Shown here: in pieces, positions 43,523-52,436 of the stretch
How positions within the stretch are numbered: position 1 is the first letter of the stretch
Layout: every line of letters begins with the position of its first letter
NCBI RefSeq assembly: GCF_042667405.1
Contig: NZ_JBHVAL010000001.1
Location: 62,001-126,000 of the forward strand
Origin: Arthrobacter sp042667405
GTDB taxonomy: Bacteria > Actinomycetota > Actinomycetes > Actinomycetales > Micrococcaceae
Reading direction: 5' to 3'
Length of the DNA stretch: 64,000 nucleotides
Notes under the pieces: generated by a model
Databases searched by the model: none
What the model was told of the DNA's origin: nothing
Seen by the model: only the letters and a program-made list of their open reading frames with translations
Position numbers and translations under genes: made by a program

Positions 43523-44383
43523 CTAACCAAGCGGACGCTTCAAATCAAACAAATACGTTGGCGACTCACCCGCAGCCGCCGCCGCAGCAACAACCGCATC
43601 CTGCTTCGCCTGATACGTACTAAACAACAAAGCAACATCGCCATACGTGAATGTCGCAGACAACACCTTGATAGTCGGCGCCGCAACCACATCCGACTTC
43701 AACTCCCACCAAGTCAAATCCCCGCCGAACGTCACATTCACCGGAACCTGCTTAGCCGTAGCATTCGCCAACGACATCGCCCCAGACAGCCCAACGTCAC
43801 CCCAGGAAGGCAACGGCTTAAACAGGAGCTGCCCCGTAGACCGGAGCAGCTTCTTCAACCTAGCGTTTTCCTCAGCCGAATTGATCCCCAGCGAAGTATC
43901 AAGATTCATCTCAGCCATGCGCTGACCAAACAACGCCAACGGCTTATCAGAACCCATCACATTGAAAATCGACACCTCAGCCCGATACTCCAACTCGGAC
44001 AGGGCCGAAGACCTCAAATAGAAATCCCCGGCCCTGCCCTCATCACCAACAACAGGCACAGCAGTCTGCGGCACAAGCGCGTCCATCAAAAACCCCGTAG
44101 TAGACGGGATCGTGACAGGCTCCGAAGTCGTCCGAGACGGACCACCAGGACCGCTTATAACCTCGACCTCATAAGTAACCGGACGCTGCAACGGCGCATA
44201 GTAATCAATCAGGTAGAACGCGTCATTCATCCTCTGCCGCCGATACCCAGGCACAGGGTTACGCTCACCATCAGCGATCTGCCACACACTCACAACAGAC
44301 TCACCAATACCAAGGCCTGTGATCGTGATACCCGCACAATCCGGGGTTCCCATGATGACCTCAACAGCCACACCAACAGCCAT
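43523..44383 (-). CDS. distal tail / minor tail protein
   Basis: This 286-residue protein comes directly after the tape measure gene, where siphoviruses place the distal tail protein. It has Ig-like strands at the start (ITITGLGIGESVVSVWQIADG) and a C-terminal part with NVTFGGDLTWWELKSDV. ATG 44383 overlaps the tape measure stop as TGATG. A TTG at 44386 is the alternative. Confidence 0.65.
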   Translation of the reverse strand: MAVGVAVEVIMGTPDCAGITITGLGIGESVVSVWQIADGERNPVPGYRRQRMNDAFYLIDYYAPLQRPVTYEVEVISGPGGPSRTTSEPVTIPSTTGFLMDALVPQTAVPVVGDEGRAGDFYLRSSALSELEYRAEVSIFNVMGSDKPLALFGQRMAEMNLDTSLGINSAEENARLKKLLRSTGQLLFKPLPSWGDVGLSGAMSLANATAKQVPVNVTFGGDLTWWELKSDVVAAPTIKVLSATFTYGDVALLFSTYQAKQDAVVAAAAAAGESPTYLFDLKRPLG

Positions 44384-47379
44384 CAACGACCACCCGCCCT
44401 TGCGTACTTAGCGCCAGAATCGGCGGACTTGATAGCACCGTTAGCGACCTCCGAGGCAACCCCACGGAACGTGCCAAACACCTGACCAGAATCTAGAATC
44501 AACGTGCCCGTCATCTGAGTAGGCCCGGATGAAGCTGTCACCACAGGACGCGCCGTCACCGTAGGAGCCCCAGCCGGCGCATACTGATAACCCATCGGCC
44601 TGATCGGAGTAACATCCCCGCCATTCAGCCGGTCAAGGGTGCCATAGCCGATCTTTTGGGCAGCCTTCGCCGTCAACACATACTCATCCTTAGAAAGGCG
44701 AGCATCAATCGAATCTGACGTTGTGGTGCCAGGACCATAGACCCGACCGCCAGTCGCGTAAGAACCCATGCGGCCAGTGCCAGAAGCGCCGCCGTTCAGA
44801 TCAGGGGCCACAGAACGGCGATCAACACTATCGAAATACTCGGTCGTGTAGATGCCAATCGTGACCTTCTTGCCGTCCAGCCCATCAGCTTTACCCTTGA
44901 TCCCATCCAGCGTGGCTGACGCGTGATCAGCGATCCACGCATCAATATTCACGTTCTTCGGGATGCCCAGAGCCTTACGGGCCATCGTGTCCGCAGCGTC
45001 ACCAGTGATCCCAAACTGTCCAGCAGCAGTAATCAGGTCGTTGTAACTAGTGCGAAGACCAGCCTGCAACTGAGCCTGCGCAGCAGCGGAACCCTGCGTC
45101 TTCAACGTTTCCTCAGCCGTAGCAGTAGCCGAAGTCATAGCAGCCTGGGCCAAGTCGTTGAAAGCCGATTGATTAGCGCGACCAGCCGCCGTGTTGATGT
45201 CCAAAGTCGTGCCGTTCTTGGTGACAGACTCGGTGACCTTATCGATGGCATCCTGGTAAGCAATGGCAGCATCGGACGCTGATAGAGAAAGGATCCCAGC
45301 CGCGAACAACGAAGCTGTGAACGCCTCGATGTTCGTGATCGCACCCGAAGCGCTAAGGCCAACATCCTCAAGGGCCTTCGACATTTCCTCAGTCAACGGC
45401 GCAGAGTTGCCAACCTTGGTTGTGTACGTCTCAACCGCGCCCCCAGCCTCCTGCATGGACGCCGGCACCTTCCCCATCGCGAAGTCCAGAAGCTCCTGCT
45501 CACTCAGCGTCACGCCAGCCTGGTTAGCAAGCCCCTGCAAAGCATCCTTGTACCCAGGGACAACATCAAGCGCATCCTTCGCGCTCTTGCCATTCTTCTG
45601 GAACTCGGCAGTCAAAGCCTGGAACGACTTCGCAGCAGTCTCCGCACCCCCATTACGAGTAACCTCACCCATCTTTTGGCCTAGGTCAGTGAACCTCTTC
45701 TCGATTTGGGCGACGTCTGATTCGCTCCACCCAAGCATCCGGTTGAGGGGATCAGCAAGGTTTTTATCAATCCAGTCTTTGCTGCCCTGATGCGTAAGTC
45801 GCTCAACAGCGGAAGACAAATCATTCACAGTAGAGACAGTCTCACCAGTGATGACCTTGTCCCAGCCCCTGAAAAGATCATCGAGGCCCTTACCAGAGTT
45901 AGCCCCAGAAATCTTTTGGACCTTGAGAAGCGCCTGCCCGTAATCCTCAGCAGACTTAGTCTGCTTATCACTGAACACAGCCCCAGCGATCTGCAACCCG
46001 ACAAGCGCCACAGTCGCGATACCAGCAGCCTTACCAACACCGGAGATAGCACCACGAGCCCTAGACCCAGCTGGCGCGATCTGGTCAAGCGATGTCTTGA
46101 ACTCAACCAGCCGGGGGAGGGCGGTCAAGAACGCGCCGCCCAGCAACAACGCGCCGCCAGTAACACCAGCAATACCAACAGCCGCGTTCAGCACAGGAGC
46201 GGGGATTTTCCCGACAGCATCAATCAGATCCTCAGCGCCCTGCACAATGCCACGCAACGCCTCAGCAGCGGCGCCGCCGCCCTTGATCAGCACCGAATCA
46301 AACGACCCACCTAGCTTCTCAAGATCACCAGCCAAAGTGTCCTGCTTGATGCTCGCAGTAACAGCCGCGTACCCCGCATCATTAACGTTCTCAATCCACT
46401 TCGAAATGCCGTCCGCGCCCTGCTCGTACAGAACGTTCGCGGCACGCACAGCATCAGAACCGAACATCACACCCATAGCCGCGTTTCGCGCCTCGGGGGT
46501 CAGGTCCCGCATGGAGTCCTTTAGGTTCTGAGAGAACTTGGACAGCCCAATAAAGTTGCCCTGAGCGTCATACGCCGAGATGCCCAGTTCGGCCATCTTG
46601 TCAGCAGCCTCTTTAGACTGAGGCGTGAGGCGCTGCAACATCGTCTTCATAGACGTGCCCGCATCAGAACCAATCAGGCCGGCAGAAGCAAACGCGGCAA
46701 GACCACCAGTAGTTTCCTCAATCGTCAAACCCGTAGACGCAGCCACCAAGCCTGTCTGGTTCAACGCCATACCGAGGTCGTGAACAGAGCCCTGAGCCTT
46801 ACCAGCACCAGCGGCCAACAAGTCCGCAAGGTGCGGCACCTTATCCCCGGACAGCTTGAACTGGGTCAGGGCCGAGGCGCTAATTTCTGCGGCCTCGGCA
46901 ACCTCCAAAGAACCAGCAGCAGCCAACGACAACGCGCCCTTAAGCCCGCCACCAAGAATGTCCTTAGTGGAAACACCAGCCTTAGCCAGCTCATCAATAC
47001 CCTGCGCCGCTTCCTTCGCCGAAAACGCGGTGTCTGCGCCCGCGTTGATCGCGGCCTCACGCAGCAAGTCCATGTTCCCGGCAGTCTCATGCGTCGAAGC
47101 CTTGACCTCCGCCATGGCGGAGTCGAACTCCATGAACGACTTGACAGCCAGGACAGCGCCGCCCAGCAAAGCCCCACCCATGACCATGCTGGCCTTACCC
47201 ACACGGTCAAAATGTTCTTCATTATCCCGAGCGAACTTCGCAGTACGAGACGCGAAATCTGAGGCCGCTTGTTGCGCTGTTCGCATACCTGCGACAAAAC
47301 CTTGTACTCGGGCCTCAAGAGCGATGCTTATTGATCGGTCCGCGATTAGGACCACCCTCTTTCGCGAGCGCCCAACCAC
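44383..47379 (-). CDS. tape measure protein
   Basis: This is the longest phage gene, 998 residues, long and helical. The TP901-type core is visible in MEFDSAMAEVKASTHETAGNMDLLREAA (in part) and FSAKEAAQGIDELAKAGVS. Hydrophobic segments (GVTGGALLLGGAFLTALP) lie in the middle. At about 1.5 angstrom per residue the tail would be about 150 nm, a long siphovirus tail. The start is not certain: GTG 47379 is the longest, and GTG 47355 gives a protein starting VVLIADRSIS. Neither has a good Shine-Dalgarno. Confidence 0.88.
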   Translation of the reverse strand: MVGRSRKRVVLIADRSISIALEARVQGFVAGMRTAQQAASDFASRTAKFARDNEEHFDRVGKASMVMGGALLGGAVLAVKSFMEFDSAMAEVKASTHETAGNMDLLREAAINAGADTAFSAKEAAQGIDELAKAGVSTKDILGGGLKGALSLAAAGSLEVAEAAEISASALTQFKLSGDKVPHLADLLAAGAGKAQGSVHDLGMALNQTGLVAASTGLTIEETTGGLAAFASAGLIGSDAGTSMKTMLQRLTPQSKEAADKMAELGISAYDAQGNFIGLSKFSQNLKDSMRDLTPEARNAAMGVMFGSDAVRAANVLYEQGADGISKWIENVNDAGYAAVTASIKQDTLAGDLEKLGGSFDSVLIKGGGAAAEALRGIVQGAEDLIDAVGKIPAPVLNAAVGIAGVTGGALLLGGAFLTALPRLVEFKTSLDQIAPAGSRARGAISGVGKAAGIATVALVGLQIAGAVFSDKQTKSAEDYGQALLKVQKISGANSGKGLDDLFRGWDKVITGETVSTVNDLSSAVERLTHQGSKDWIDKNLADPLNRMLGWSESDVAQIEKRFTDLGQKMGEVTRNGGAETAAKSFQALTAEFQKNGKSAKDALDVVPGYKDALQGLANQAGVTLSEQELLDFAMGKVPASMQEAGGAVETYTTKVGNSAPLTEEMSKALEDVGLSASGAITNIEAFTASLFAAGILSLSASDAAIAYQDAIDKVTESVTKNGTTLDINTAAGRANQSAFNDLAQAAMTSATATAEETLKTQGSAAAQAQLQAGLRTSYNDLITAAGQFGITGDAADTMARKALGIPKNVNIDAWIADHASATLDGIKGKADGLDGKKVTIGIYTTEYFDSVDRRSVAPDLNGGASGTGRMGSYATGGRVYGPGTTTSDSIDARLSKDEYVLTAKAAQKIGYGTLDRLNGGDVTPIRPMGYQYAPAGAPTVTARPVVTASSGPTQMTGTLILDSGQVFGTFRGVASEVANGAIKSADSGAKYARAGGR

Positions 47380-47393
47380 AGGTTTTGGGCATG

Positions 47394-47418
47394 AAAAAAG
47401 CCCGCCGTGGGCGGGCTT
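47394..47418 (-). terminator. strong terminator just before the tape measure gene
   Basis: On the minus strand AAGCCCGCC pairs with GGCGGGCTT around a CAC loop and is followed by TTTTTT. It lies 15 bases before the first possible tape measure start. It would reduce tape measure mRNA unless read through. Confidence 0.8.
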
Positions 47419-47471
47419 AGGGTCTTATTTGTCTATGGGGCTCAAACATCTGTAGACGGGTACGCGAGGGG

Positions 47472-47867
47472 TTAGTCCCTCAACCGGGGGACGAACATCA
47501 ACGCCTCAGAGCCAGGCTGATCACGGTAATTCTCCGCAGCACGACCACGCGCCGTGGTCGCGTGGCAACGGATCGGCAACCCAGCATCAAAACGCATCTC
47601 ATTCGCCGGATCAGTACACACCGACAACGGGCCACCACACTTCGGGCACAACCCACTCCGGTATAACTGCAACGCCAGCATCACAGTCTGCTCAGCGTCA
47701 TCCCATTCAGGTTCAGGACGCGAAGACACAAGCCGCCCCGCCCGGTACTCATGAACAGTCACAGGCTCCCACCCATGAAACCGTTTCAACGAAATACCGA
47801 GCGAATGAGCGGCCTCTACTTCTGCTCTGAGTCCTGGATCATCCTGAATGCGCTGAGCGAAAAAGGG
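47472..47867 (-). CDS. tail assembly chaperone, downstream frame (GT extension)
   Basis: This frame has no good start of its own (only TTG 47789) but is open up to the slippery site at 47867-47861. After a -1 shift the product continues FAQRIQDDPGLRAEVEAAHSLGISLKRFHGWEP (split here only for reading). It then contains LCPKCGGPLSVCTDPANE and PIRCHATTA, a Cys-rich part common in actinophage chaperones. It is expressed as a fusion to the upstream frame, and about 130 codons follow the slip. Confidence 0.75.
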   Translation of the reverse strand, partial: PFFAQRIQDDPGLRAEVEAAHSLGISLKRFHGWEPVTVHEYRAGRLVSSRPEPEWDDAEQTVMLALQLYRSGLCPKCGGPLSVCTDPANEMRFDAGLPIRCHATTARGRAAENYRDQPGSEALMFVPRLRD

Positions 47868-48352
47868 ACATCGTTTCGCCCCGCATTCACACGCATCGCA
47901 GCCAAAACAAAATCCTCATACTGAGAGTTCGTCATGTCATCCGCGAGAGCTTCCCACTCAGTAGCAGGATCAAAGTCCAGCACCTCACCAGTAGCGCTCT
48001 CAACACTGATAACCGACTTAGGCAAAGCCTCAACCATCAACGCTTCCACGTTGTACCCGTAAGACTTATCCAAAGCGTTCCCCTCACGCGGGGCATGAGC
48101 AGCGACCAGCTCAGACCACTCACCACGCGGCAACCCACGGATCAGGAACGTCACTGAAGAAGACTTCATCTCTTCCTCAATATCGGCGACCTTCTGCGCC
48201 AGATCCTTCACCGGGCTATTCAACCGCGCATCCGCCAGGGACTTATTGCGGGCCTCATTGAACGCAGCCTCAGCCGCCTCATGCGCAGCCTTCAAATCAC
48301 CATCAAGGCAAAACGAAACACGCGTCTCAGGACGCTTCACAGTCAAAGCCAT
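47816..48352 (-). CDS. tail assembly chaperone, upstream frame (G)
   Basis: This 178-residue protein, starting MALTVKRPETRVSF, lies between the major tail gene and the tape measure, where all lambda-like siphoviruses have the G protein. It binds the tape measure during tail assembly. GGAG lies before ATG 48352. The frame ends MIQDSEQK soon after the slippery heptamer, so most ribosomes stop here. Confidence 0.75.
   Translation of the reverse strand: MALTVKRPETRVSFCLDGDLKAAHEAAEAAFNEARNKSLADARLNSPVKDLAQKVADIEEEMKSSSVTFLIRGLPRGEWSELVAAHAPREGNALDKSYGYNVEALMVEALPKSVISVESATGEVLDFDPATEWEALADDMTNSQYEDFVLAAMRVNAGRNDVPFSLSAFRMIQDSEQK
47861..47867 (-). promoter_or_regulatory. -1 ribosomal frameshift site C CCT TTT
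   Basis: On the minus strand the zero frame reads GTC CCT TTT TCG, a X XXY YYZ heptamer. A -1 slip puts ribosomes into the frame ending at 47472. That frame is open from here for all its codons. The zero frame ends 14 codons later. Confidence 0.75.
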
Positions 48353-48400
48353 CAGTAACTCCAAAAGAAAATGAGTGGGACGAACAGTGGGACTTGGAGC

Positions 48401-48437
48401 CTGCCTGCCCCCGGTCCCACAACACAGGGGCAGGCAG
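48401..48437 (-). terminator. hairpin after the major tail gene
   Basis: CTGCCTGCCCC pairs perfectly with GGGGCAGGCAG across a 15-base loop, between the major tail gene and the chaperone gene. There is no T run, so partial termination or mRNA protection is possible. Confidence 0.6.
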
Positions 48438-48457
48438 GAGTATTCAAAAAAGATCAG

Positions 48458-48970
48458 CTACGCAACAGTCGTTGCACTGATCTTCACGCCGGCACGAACA
48501 AACAACTTCTGCCCGATCTTGTAAACCGAGTTAGCCTCAGGCGGCATCTCGTTGTACTCACCAGCAGTCACCGGATAAATCGTGACCTTCTGACCAGCAG
48601 CCAACGCAGTCGTGTACGGCAGACCAGTACGAACCACAACAAACAAGTTCGTCCCCGGAATCAGGGTGTCCTTCGCCTTGTTGTAAAGCGTCTCGTTCGC
48701 AGTGTTCGTGTTGTCGATGTACTCGACCTCAAGACCACGCTGCGAACGGCCCTTCTGCTCATACGTCTGAGTGGTGCAAAGACGCTCATCCGTGATGACC
48801 TGCTCCGACAGGGACGGCTTCCAACCACCAGCAGTCAGGTAGCAAGAAATGTCCACGGACGACGCCGCGTTCAACTCTGTAGCAACCTTCGGCGCGGAAG
48901 TATCAGCAATAGCGGTAACCAGCTTGACGAGAGTGTTACCGTCAGCCGGTGTTGAGGGGATGTCAGCCAA
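48458..48970 (-). CDS. major tail protein
   Basis: This 170-residue protein starts MADIPSTPADGNTLVKLVTAIAD, with beta-rich segments such as SVDISCYLTAGGWKPSL and GLEVEYIDNTN. Size and position between head-tail connectors and tail chaperones match the tube subunit of siphoviruses. A hairpin follows it. The family is inferred from the order of genes. Confidence 0.75.
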   Translation of the reverse strand: MADIPSTPADGNTLVKLVTAIADTSAPKVATELNAASSVDISCYLTAGGWKPSLSEQVITDERLCTTQTYEQKGRSQRGLEVEYIDNTNTANETLYNKAKDTLIPGTNLFVVVRTGLPYTTALAAGQKVTIYPVTAGEYNEMPPEANSVYKIGQKLFVRAGVKISATTVA

Positions 48971-48971
48971 T

Positions 48972-49157
48972 TTACGGCTCCTTCTTAGATGGGTTGGCCT
49001 TCACAGGGCCGACATTGAACTTCGGAAGCCGCGCAACAGGCGACGGCGGGAATCGGTCAGACTTCACAGGCACCAAAGAACCCGCATCAATCCGCCAATC
49101 CGACTCGTGAACATCGAACTCATGACCAGAAGTCGAGTCCTTAACACGCACAAACAT
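48972..49157 (-). CDS. small protein before major tail gene
   Basis: This 61-residue protein (MFVRVKDSTSGHEFDVHESDW) lies directly after a terminator and one base before the major tail gene. GAAAGGGG precedes the ATG. Similar small proteins occur at this place in many actinophages, and their role is unknown. Confidence 0.6.
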   Translation of the reverse strand: MFVRVKDSTSGHEFDVHESDWRIDAGSLVPVKSDRFPPSPVARLPKFNVGPVKANPSKKEP

Positions 49158-49175
49158 GGGGAACCCCTTTCAGGG

Positions 49176-49202
49176 CAAAGAAAAAGGACGCCTAAGCGTC
49201 CT
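49176..49202 (-). terminator. terminator within the late operon
   Basis: On the minus strand AGGACGC pairs with GCGTCCT around TTAG, followed by TTTTTCTTT. The stem overlaps the stop codon of the gene that ends at 49201. It separates connector genes from tail genes. Confidence 0.8.
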
Positions 49203-49608
49203 AAGCAGCACGGGAACCAGTCAGGATCCAATCAAACGGCTGATACAACGGATTCTCAGCGGTGCCAGGAATCGTCACGTCAAGGTCAGGTTGTATCGGC
49301 TGCTCATTAGGGACAGACTCAATCGCCCCAAGCACCCATCCAGCAACAACGGGCCTCTTACCCTCAAGGCAGGTCGTGACCTTCTCCGCGATGATCCGAA
49401 CAGACGTCCCAGTAAGCCCAACAACCTGAGTCCTTGACCGCAAATGCGAGAACTGCGCAGAACGGGCATGAGAACGACCAGCAACAGCAGGGAAATTCGT
49501 CCGCACAAGCACATAAGGAAAAGTCGGGCTGGACGGAACCTTGTCCTTGTAAACCGTGAACCCAGTCAGCAAAGCCTCAAACGCCGAAGCAAGAGCATCA
49601 CCCGTCAT
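49201..49608 (-). CDS. tail terminator-like protein
   Basis: This 135-residue protein has MTGDALASAFEALLTGFTVYKDKVPSS, then the strand FPYVLVRTNF. This is the gpU/tail completion-type order in connector clusters. It starts in an ATGA overlap with the gene before it. The assignment rests mainly on position, the last of four connector genes before the tail tube. Confidence 0.65.
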   Translation of the reverse strand: MTGDALASAFEALLTGFTVYKDKVPSSPTFPYVLVRTNFPAVAGRSHARSAQFSHLRSRTQVVGLTGTSVRIIAEKVTTCLEGKRPVVAGWVLGAIESVPNEQPIQPDLDVTIPGTAENPLYQPFDWILTGSRAA

Positions 49609-49988
49609 AACTGACCCGCCCACTTCGCAGCCAAAGCCTCAAGCGCACTGACCGTCCGCGGTTCCTCGCTACGCAACGGCTTATCGATATCACCAGAACC
49701 ACCACCACGCGACGTACCAAAGTAGTAGATATTGCCCAGTGCACCACCACGGCGACTCTTATCAGGGCCAACCACATACCTCGGACGACCCACCGAATAC
49801 CTAGACTCGTAGCTGATCGAACCAGCCATACCCTTGAAATGCTCTGAGGCGCTTACGTCAGCAACCATCTCCATTTTGATGTTCTGCGCACCCTTCTTAA
49901 GGACCGCATCAACATCCTCAACCGCAGACCCCGCGACCTTCCCAAGGTTCTGCGCAAGCCGGCGAACTTCCTCCAAGCCATCACTCAT
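49605..49988 (-). CDS. HK97 gp10-like neck protein
   Basis: This 127-residue protein has an N-terminal helix (LEEVRRLAQNLGKVAGSAVEDV) and VLKKGAQNIKMEM, like HK97 gp10-type proteins, followed by a Gly-rich loop (RGGALGNIYYFGTSRGGGSG). It lies between head stopper and tail terminator and overlaps both by ATGA. Confidence 0.7.
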   Translation of the reverse strand: MSDGLEEVRRLAQNLGKVAGSAVEDVDAVLKKGAQNIKMEMVADVSASEHFKGMAGSISYESRYSVGRPRYVVGPDKSRRGGALGNIYYFGTSRGGGSGDIDKPLRSEEPRTVSALEALAAKWAGQL

Positions 49989-50389
49989 GCCGACACTTCC
50001 TCAACACGAGTCCGCTGCGCCGTGGCGCCAGACTTATGGAACGGCTCAGTCACCCGAAAAACCCGGCCCACAAGCTGCGGATCCAACACAGCGCCCAGAA
50101 CAGTCACCACATCATCCACCTGAAACGGACCAGCAACAACCGGCGTATCCCACCGCGTATCCTGCACCGTAAACCGATGCCCACCCGCAACGGGGTTGCT
50201 CGACTGCGCAAGAGTTTGCTGAATCTTGCACGGCCCCGTATACAACAACGTCATCGACGGAGACACATTGCCATCAGCATCAGTCACCGGAACACCAGGA
50301 CGATGCACCGTACACGTATCCAACATCAACGACTCAGCCGCGGCACGAAAGTCAGGAAGCGCCGCAAGCACATCATCAATAAGGCTCAC
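49985..50389 (-). CDS. head closure (stopper) protein
   Basis: This 134-residue protein contains MLDTCTVHRPGVPVTDADGN and YTGPCKIQ, a pattern of actinophage stopper proteins (DUF6093-like), with beta strands after it. The ends overlap both neighbours by four bases. It closes the capsid portal after DNA packaging. Confidence 0.7.
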   Translation of the reverse strand: MSLIDDVLAALPDFRAAAESLMLDTCTVHRPGVPVTDADGNVSPSMTLLYTGPCKIQQTLAQSSNPVAGGHRFTVQDTRWDTPVVAGPFQVDDVVTVLGAVLDPQLVGRVFRVTEPFHKSGATAQRTRVEEVSA

Positions 50390-50856
50390 GGTTCACCGCC
50401 TTCAAAGATCGGCACACCAGCAATGTCAACGCCACACGAACAGTAATTAGCGCCGAACATCAACGAGCACCACGGCAGGTGAACCGACGAGCCACCAACC
50501 ATGTCCAGTGAGAAAGCCCCGCTGGGCTCAACCAGCCCAAGCAGCGCCCACCACTCATCAAGGATCGTCACGCGCCCCTTGCCGCTCTGGTACCTGCGGG
50601 AAGATGAAGCGTCATCAACCGAAACGGTGACCTCAGTGGCATCATCAGGCCGCTTGATGTGGTCCGCGACAGCCTCACGAACCACATAATCAAGCTTCGC
50701 CTCATCAGGAACCTCAACACCAAGCCTCGCCCGGCGTTCCTCAATCAGCATCTCAGCATCACTGATCCACAAGTCCCACTGCTGCTCAGTGACCGAACCC
50801 GGTTCAGGGGCGGCCCGCCCAAGAGCGACCGCCAGCATCGCAGGCGTCACAGACAT
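50386..50856 (-). CDS. head-tail adaptor protein
   Basis: This 156-residue protein has an N-terminal helical part (QWDLWISDAEMLIEERRARLG, trimmed) and VVREAVADHIKRP, as in gp6/gp15-type adaptors that bind the portal. The C-terminal half is less typical and contains a Cys cluster (CSLMFGANYCSCGVD). It is coupled by ATGA to the stopper gene. Confidence 0.65.
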   Translation of the reverse strand: MSVTPAMLAVALGRAAPEPGSVTEQQWDLWISDAEMLIEERRARLGVEVPDEAKLDYVVREAVADHIKRPDDATEVTVSVDDASSSRRYQSGKGRVTILDEWWALLGLVEPSGAFSLDMVGGSSVHLPWCSLMFGANYCSCGVDIAGVPIFEGGEP

Positions 50857-50871
50857 GACCGCCCCTTTCCG

Positions 50872-51039
50872 TTATTCGTTCGGTTCAACCTTGCGCGGCC
50901 TACCGCCGCGGCGCTTAGGCGCTTCGTCCGGTTCCGTCTGCTGCGTGTCAGCAGAAACCCACTCGCCACCCAAAAGGGCGGCGGTAGACTCCGAAACAGA
51001 CATCACAGCGCCGGTCGTCTCATTACGCAGACGCGGCAT
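50872..51039 (-). CDS. small AT-hook-like protein after capsid gene
   Basis: This 55-residue protein, starting MPRLRNETTGAVMSVSE, ends with APKRRGGRPRKVEPNE. The core RGGRPRK is like an AT-hook that binds the minor groove. The ATG overlaps the capsid stop as TAATG, so it is made with capsid protein. A head-tail or DNA-contact role is possible but not shown. Confidence 0.6.
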   Translation of the reverse strand: MPRLRNETTGAVMSVSESTAALLGGEWVSADTQQTEPDEAPKRRGGRPRKVEPNE

Positions 51040-51938
51040 TAGACCAGATCGACAATCTTGGCGAAGTTGCGGTTAATCTCTGCGATGCCCCAGCCGTAAA
51101 CAACCTCAGCGCGGAAAGCGACCTGGTTGTTCCGCTTAAGGTCGCCCTGGCCGTCAGGGTCACCGAACTCGATCAGCTCAAGGCCGATAGCCTTCTGAAC
51201 ACCCCAGCGCACAGCCGAGAAGTCGCCAACGATAGCGCGGATCTTCGTATCCACGGCAAGCACGCCAGTCGCACCAACAGTCTTTGACGTGGCCGCTCGC
51301 AGAGACTCGAAAGTAGAAGTCTCATTCGAGAAGGTGAAGTCCGGGTAGAGCTTCTGACCCGTCGAAGCGATCCTCTGCCCGGAGATCTTCGCAGCGAACT
51401 TCGGGTCAAGCGCAATGCCGTTCGGGACGCCATCAGCGGCAAGCAGAGCAGCAACAGCAGCGTCAACGGAAACGTACGGCGCATCAGCGGCGGCAAGCTC
51501 AACAGACGTGCTGGCCGAGGTCAGCTTCTGAGTCATAGCGCCAACAACTGCGCCAGTCTTCGGGTTGATACCGTGGATAACACCGTAATCCAGGGCGCGG
51601 GACAGCGCCGGCTGGATCTGAGTCAGGATTTCCTGGATAACACCCAGCTGGTGATCCTCGTCCGCCCACTTGACCTCTTCCGTGAAACGGATGGTCTTCT
51701 GGAACTTGAACGGCTCAACCGTCTGGGTGGTCTTGGTGACATCGTTCGAAGACTTGTTAGCGCCTTCACCGACATACTCGGCTTCGCCCGAGTCAAAAAC
51801 AAACGCCTCGCCCTTGCCGAACTTCATGGGAGTGGAACCCGAAAGCTGCGAGATGGTGGAACCCTTGTGGATGTTATTCACCCACGGGTCAAGAAGCTGA
51901 GTAGGAATGGTCAGCGAGCCAGTAGTCAGAGCGGCCAC
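51039..51938 (-). CDS. major capsid protein, HK97-fold
   Basis: This 299-residue protein starts MAALTTGSLTIPTQLLDPWV, then SGEAEYVGEGANKSSNDVTKTTQTVEPFKFQ (spine-helix/E-loop order of actinophage capsids, shown only in part), and ends VVYGWGIAEINRNFAKIVDL. GTG 51938 follows AGGAG. It comes right after the scaffold, as expected. Confidence 0.85.
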   Translation of the reverse strand: MAALTTGSLTIPTQLLDPWVNNIHKGSTISQLSGSTPMKFGKGEAFVFDSGEAEYVGEGANKSSNDVTKTTQTVEPFKFQKTIRFTEEVKWADEDHQLGVIQEILTQIQPALSRALDYGVIHGINPKTGAVVGAMTQKLTSASTSVELAAADAPYVSVDAAVAALLAADGVPNGIALDPKFAAKISGQRIASTGQKLYPDFTFSNETSTFESLRAATSKTVGATGVLAVDTKIRAIVGDFSAVRWGVQKAIGLELIEFGDPDGQGDLKRNNQVAFRAEVVYGWGIAEINRNFAKIVDLV

Positions 51939-51947
51939 AATGGGCTC

Positions 51948-52436
51948 CTATTCTTTGTTGAAAAGTTTCTTCGTGAAATCCCTAAGCGGGTCGCCAGGGT
52001 TGGAAGGGGTCAAGCCTTCCTTCGGCGCGAAATTGCCTTGCTTCTTCCGCTCCGCTTCCCGACCTGCAAGGCGCTCAGCCTGCGCGGTCAGAGTTGCTTC
52101 ATCCGATCCGGTGAGGAAAAGGTCAGCGTCAGAAGGTTCGCCGTTCGGCCCCTTCTTAGCGCTGATCCCGAACTCTGCTGCGACCCGCGACCGTAGAGCG
52201 TCCGCCTTAGCGGTAGCCATCTCGGTTGCCATGTCAGCGACTCGCTGTTCCAAGGTTTGCGTTTCGCCGGCCTTGGATTTCAGATCCTCGTAGTCGCCAA
52301 ACTGGTTCTTTGCCTGCTGAGCGAGACGTTCACGAACGATGCGATCAACATCAGCCTGAGTGAACGACTTCCCCTGCGGTTCCGGCTCATTGCCGGCAGG
52401 AGCGCCAGGATCGGCAGGATTGGGTGCAGTAGTCAT
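51948..52436 (-). CDS. scaffolding protein
   Basis: This 162-residue protein is highly charged and helical: a Pro-rich start (APNPADPGAPAGNEPEPQG), then FTQADVDRIVRERLAQQAK, coiled coil from ~50 to 100. This is the pattern of actinophage scaffolds. It directs capsid assembly and is removed later. It lies ten bases before the capsid gene. Confidence 0.8.
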   Translation of the reverse strand: MTTAPNPADPGAPAGNEPEPQGKSFTQADVDRIVRERLAQQAKNQFGDYEDLKSKAGETQTLEQRVADMATEMATAKADALRSRVAAEFGISAKKGPNGEPSDADLFLTGSDEATLTAQAERLAGREAERKKQGNFAPKEGLTPSNPGDPLRDFTKKLFNKE

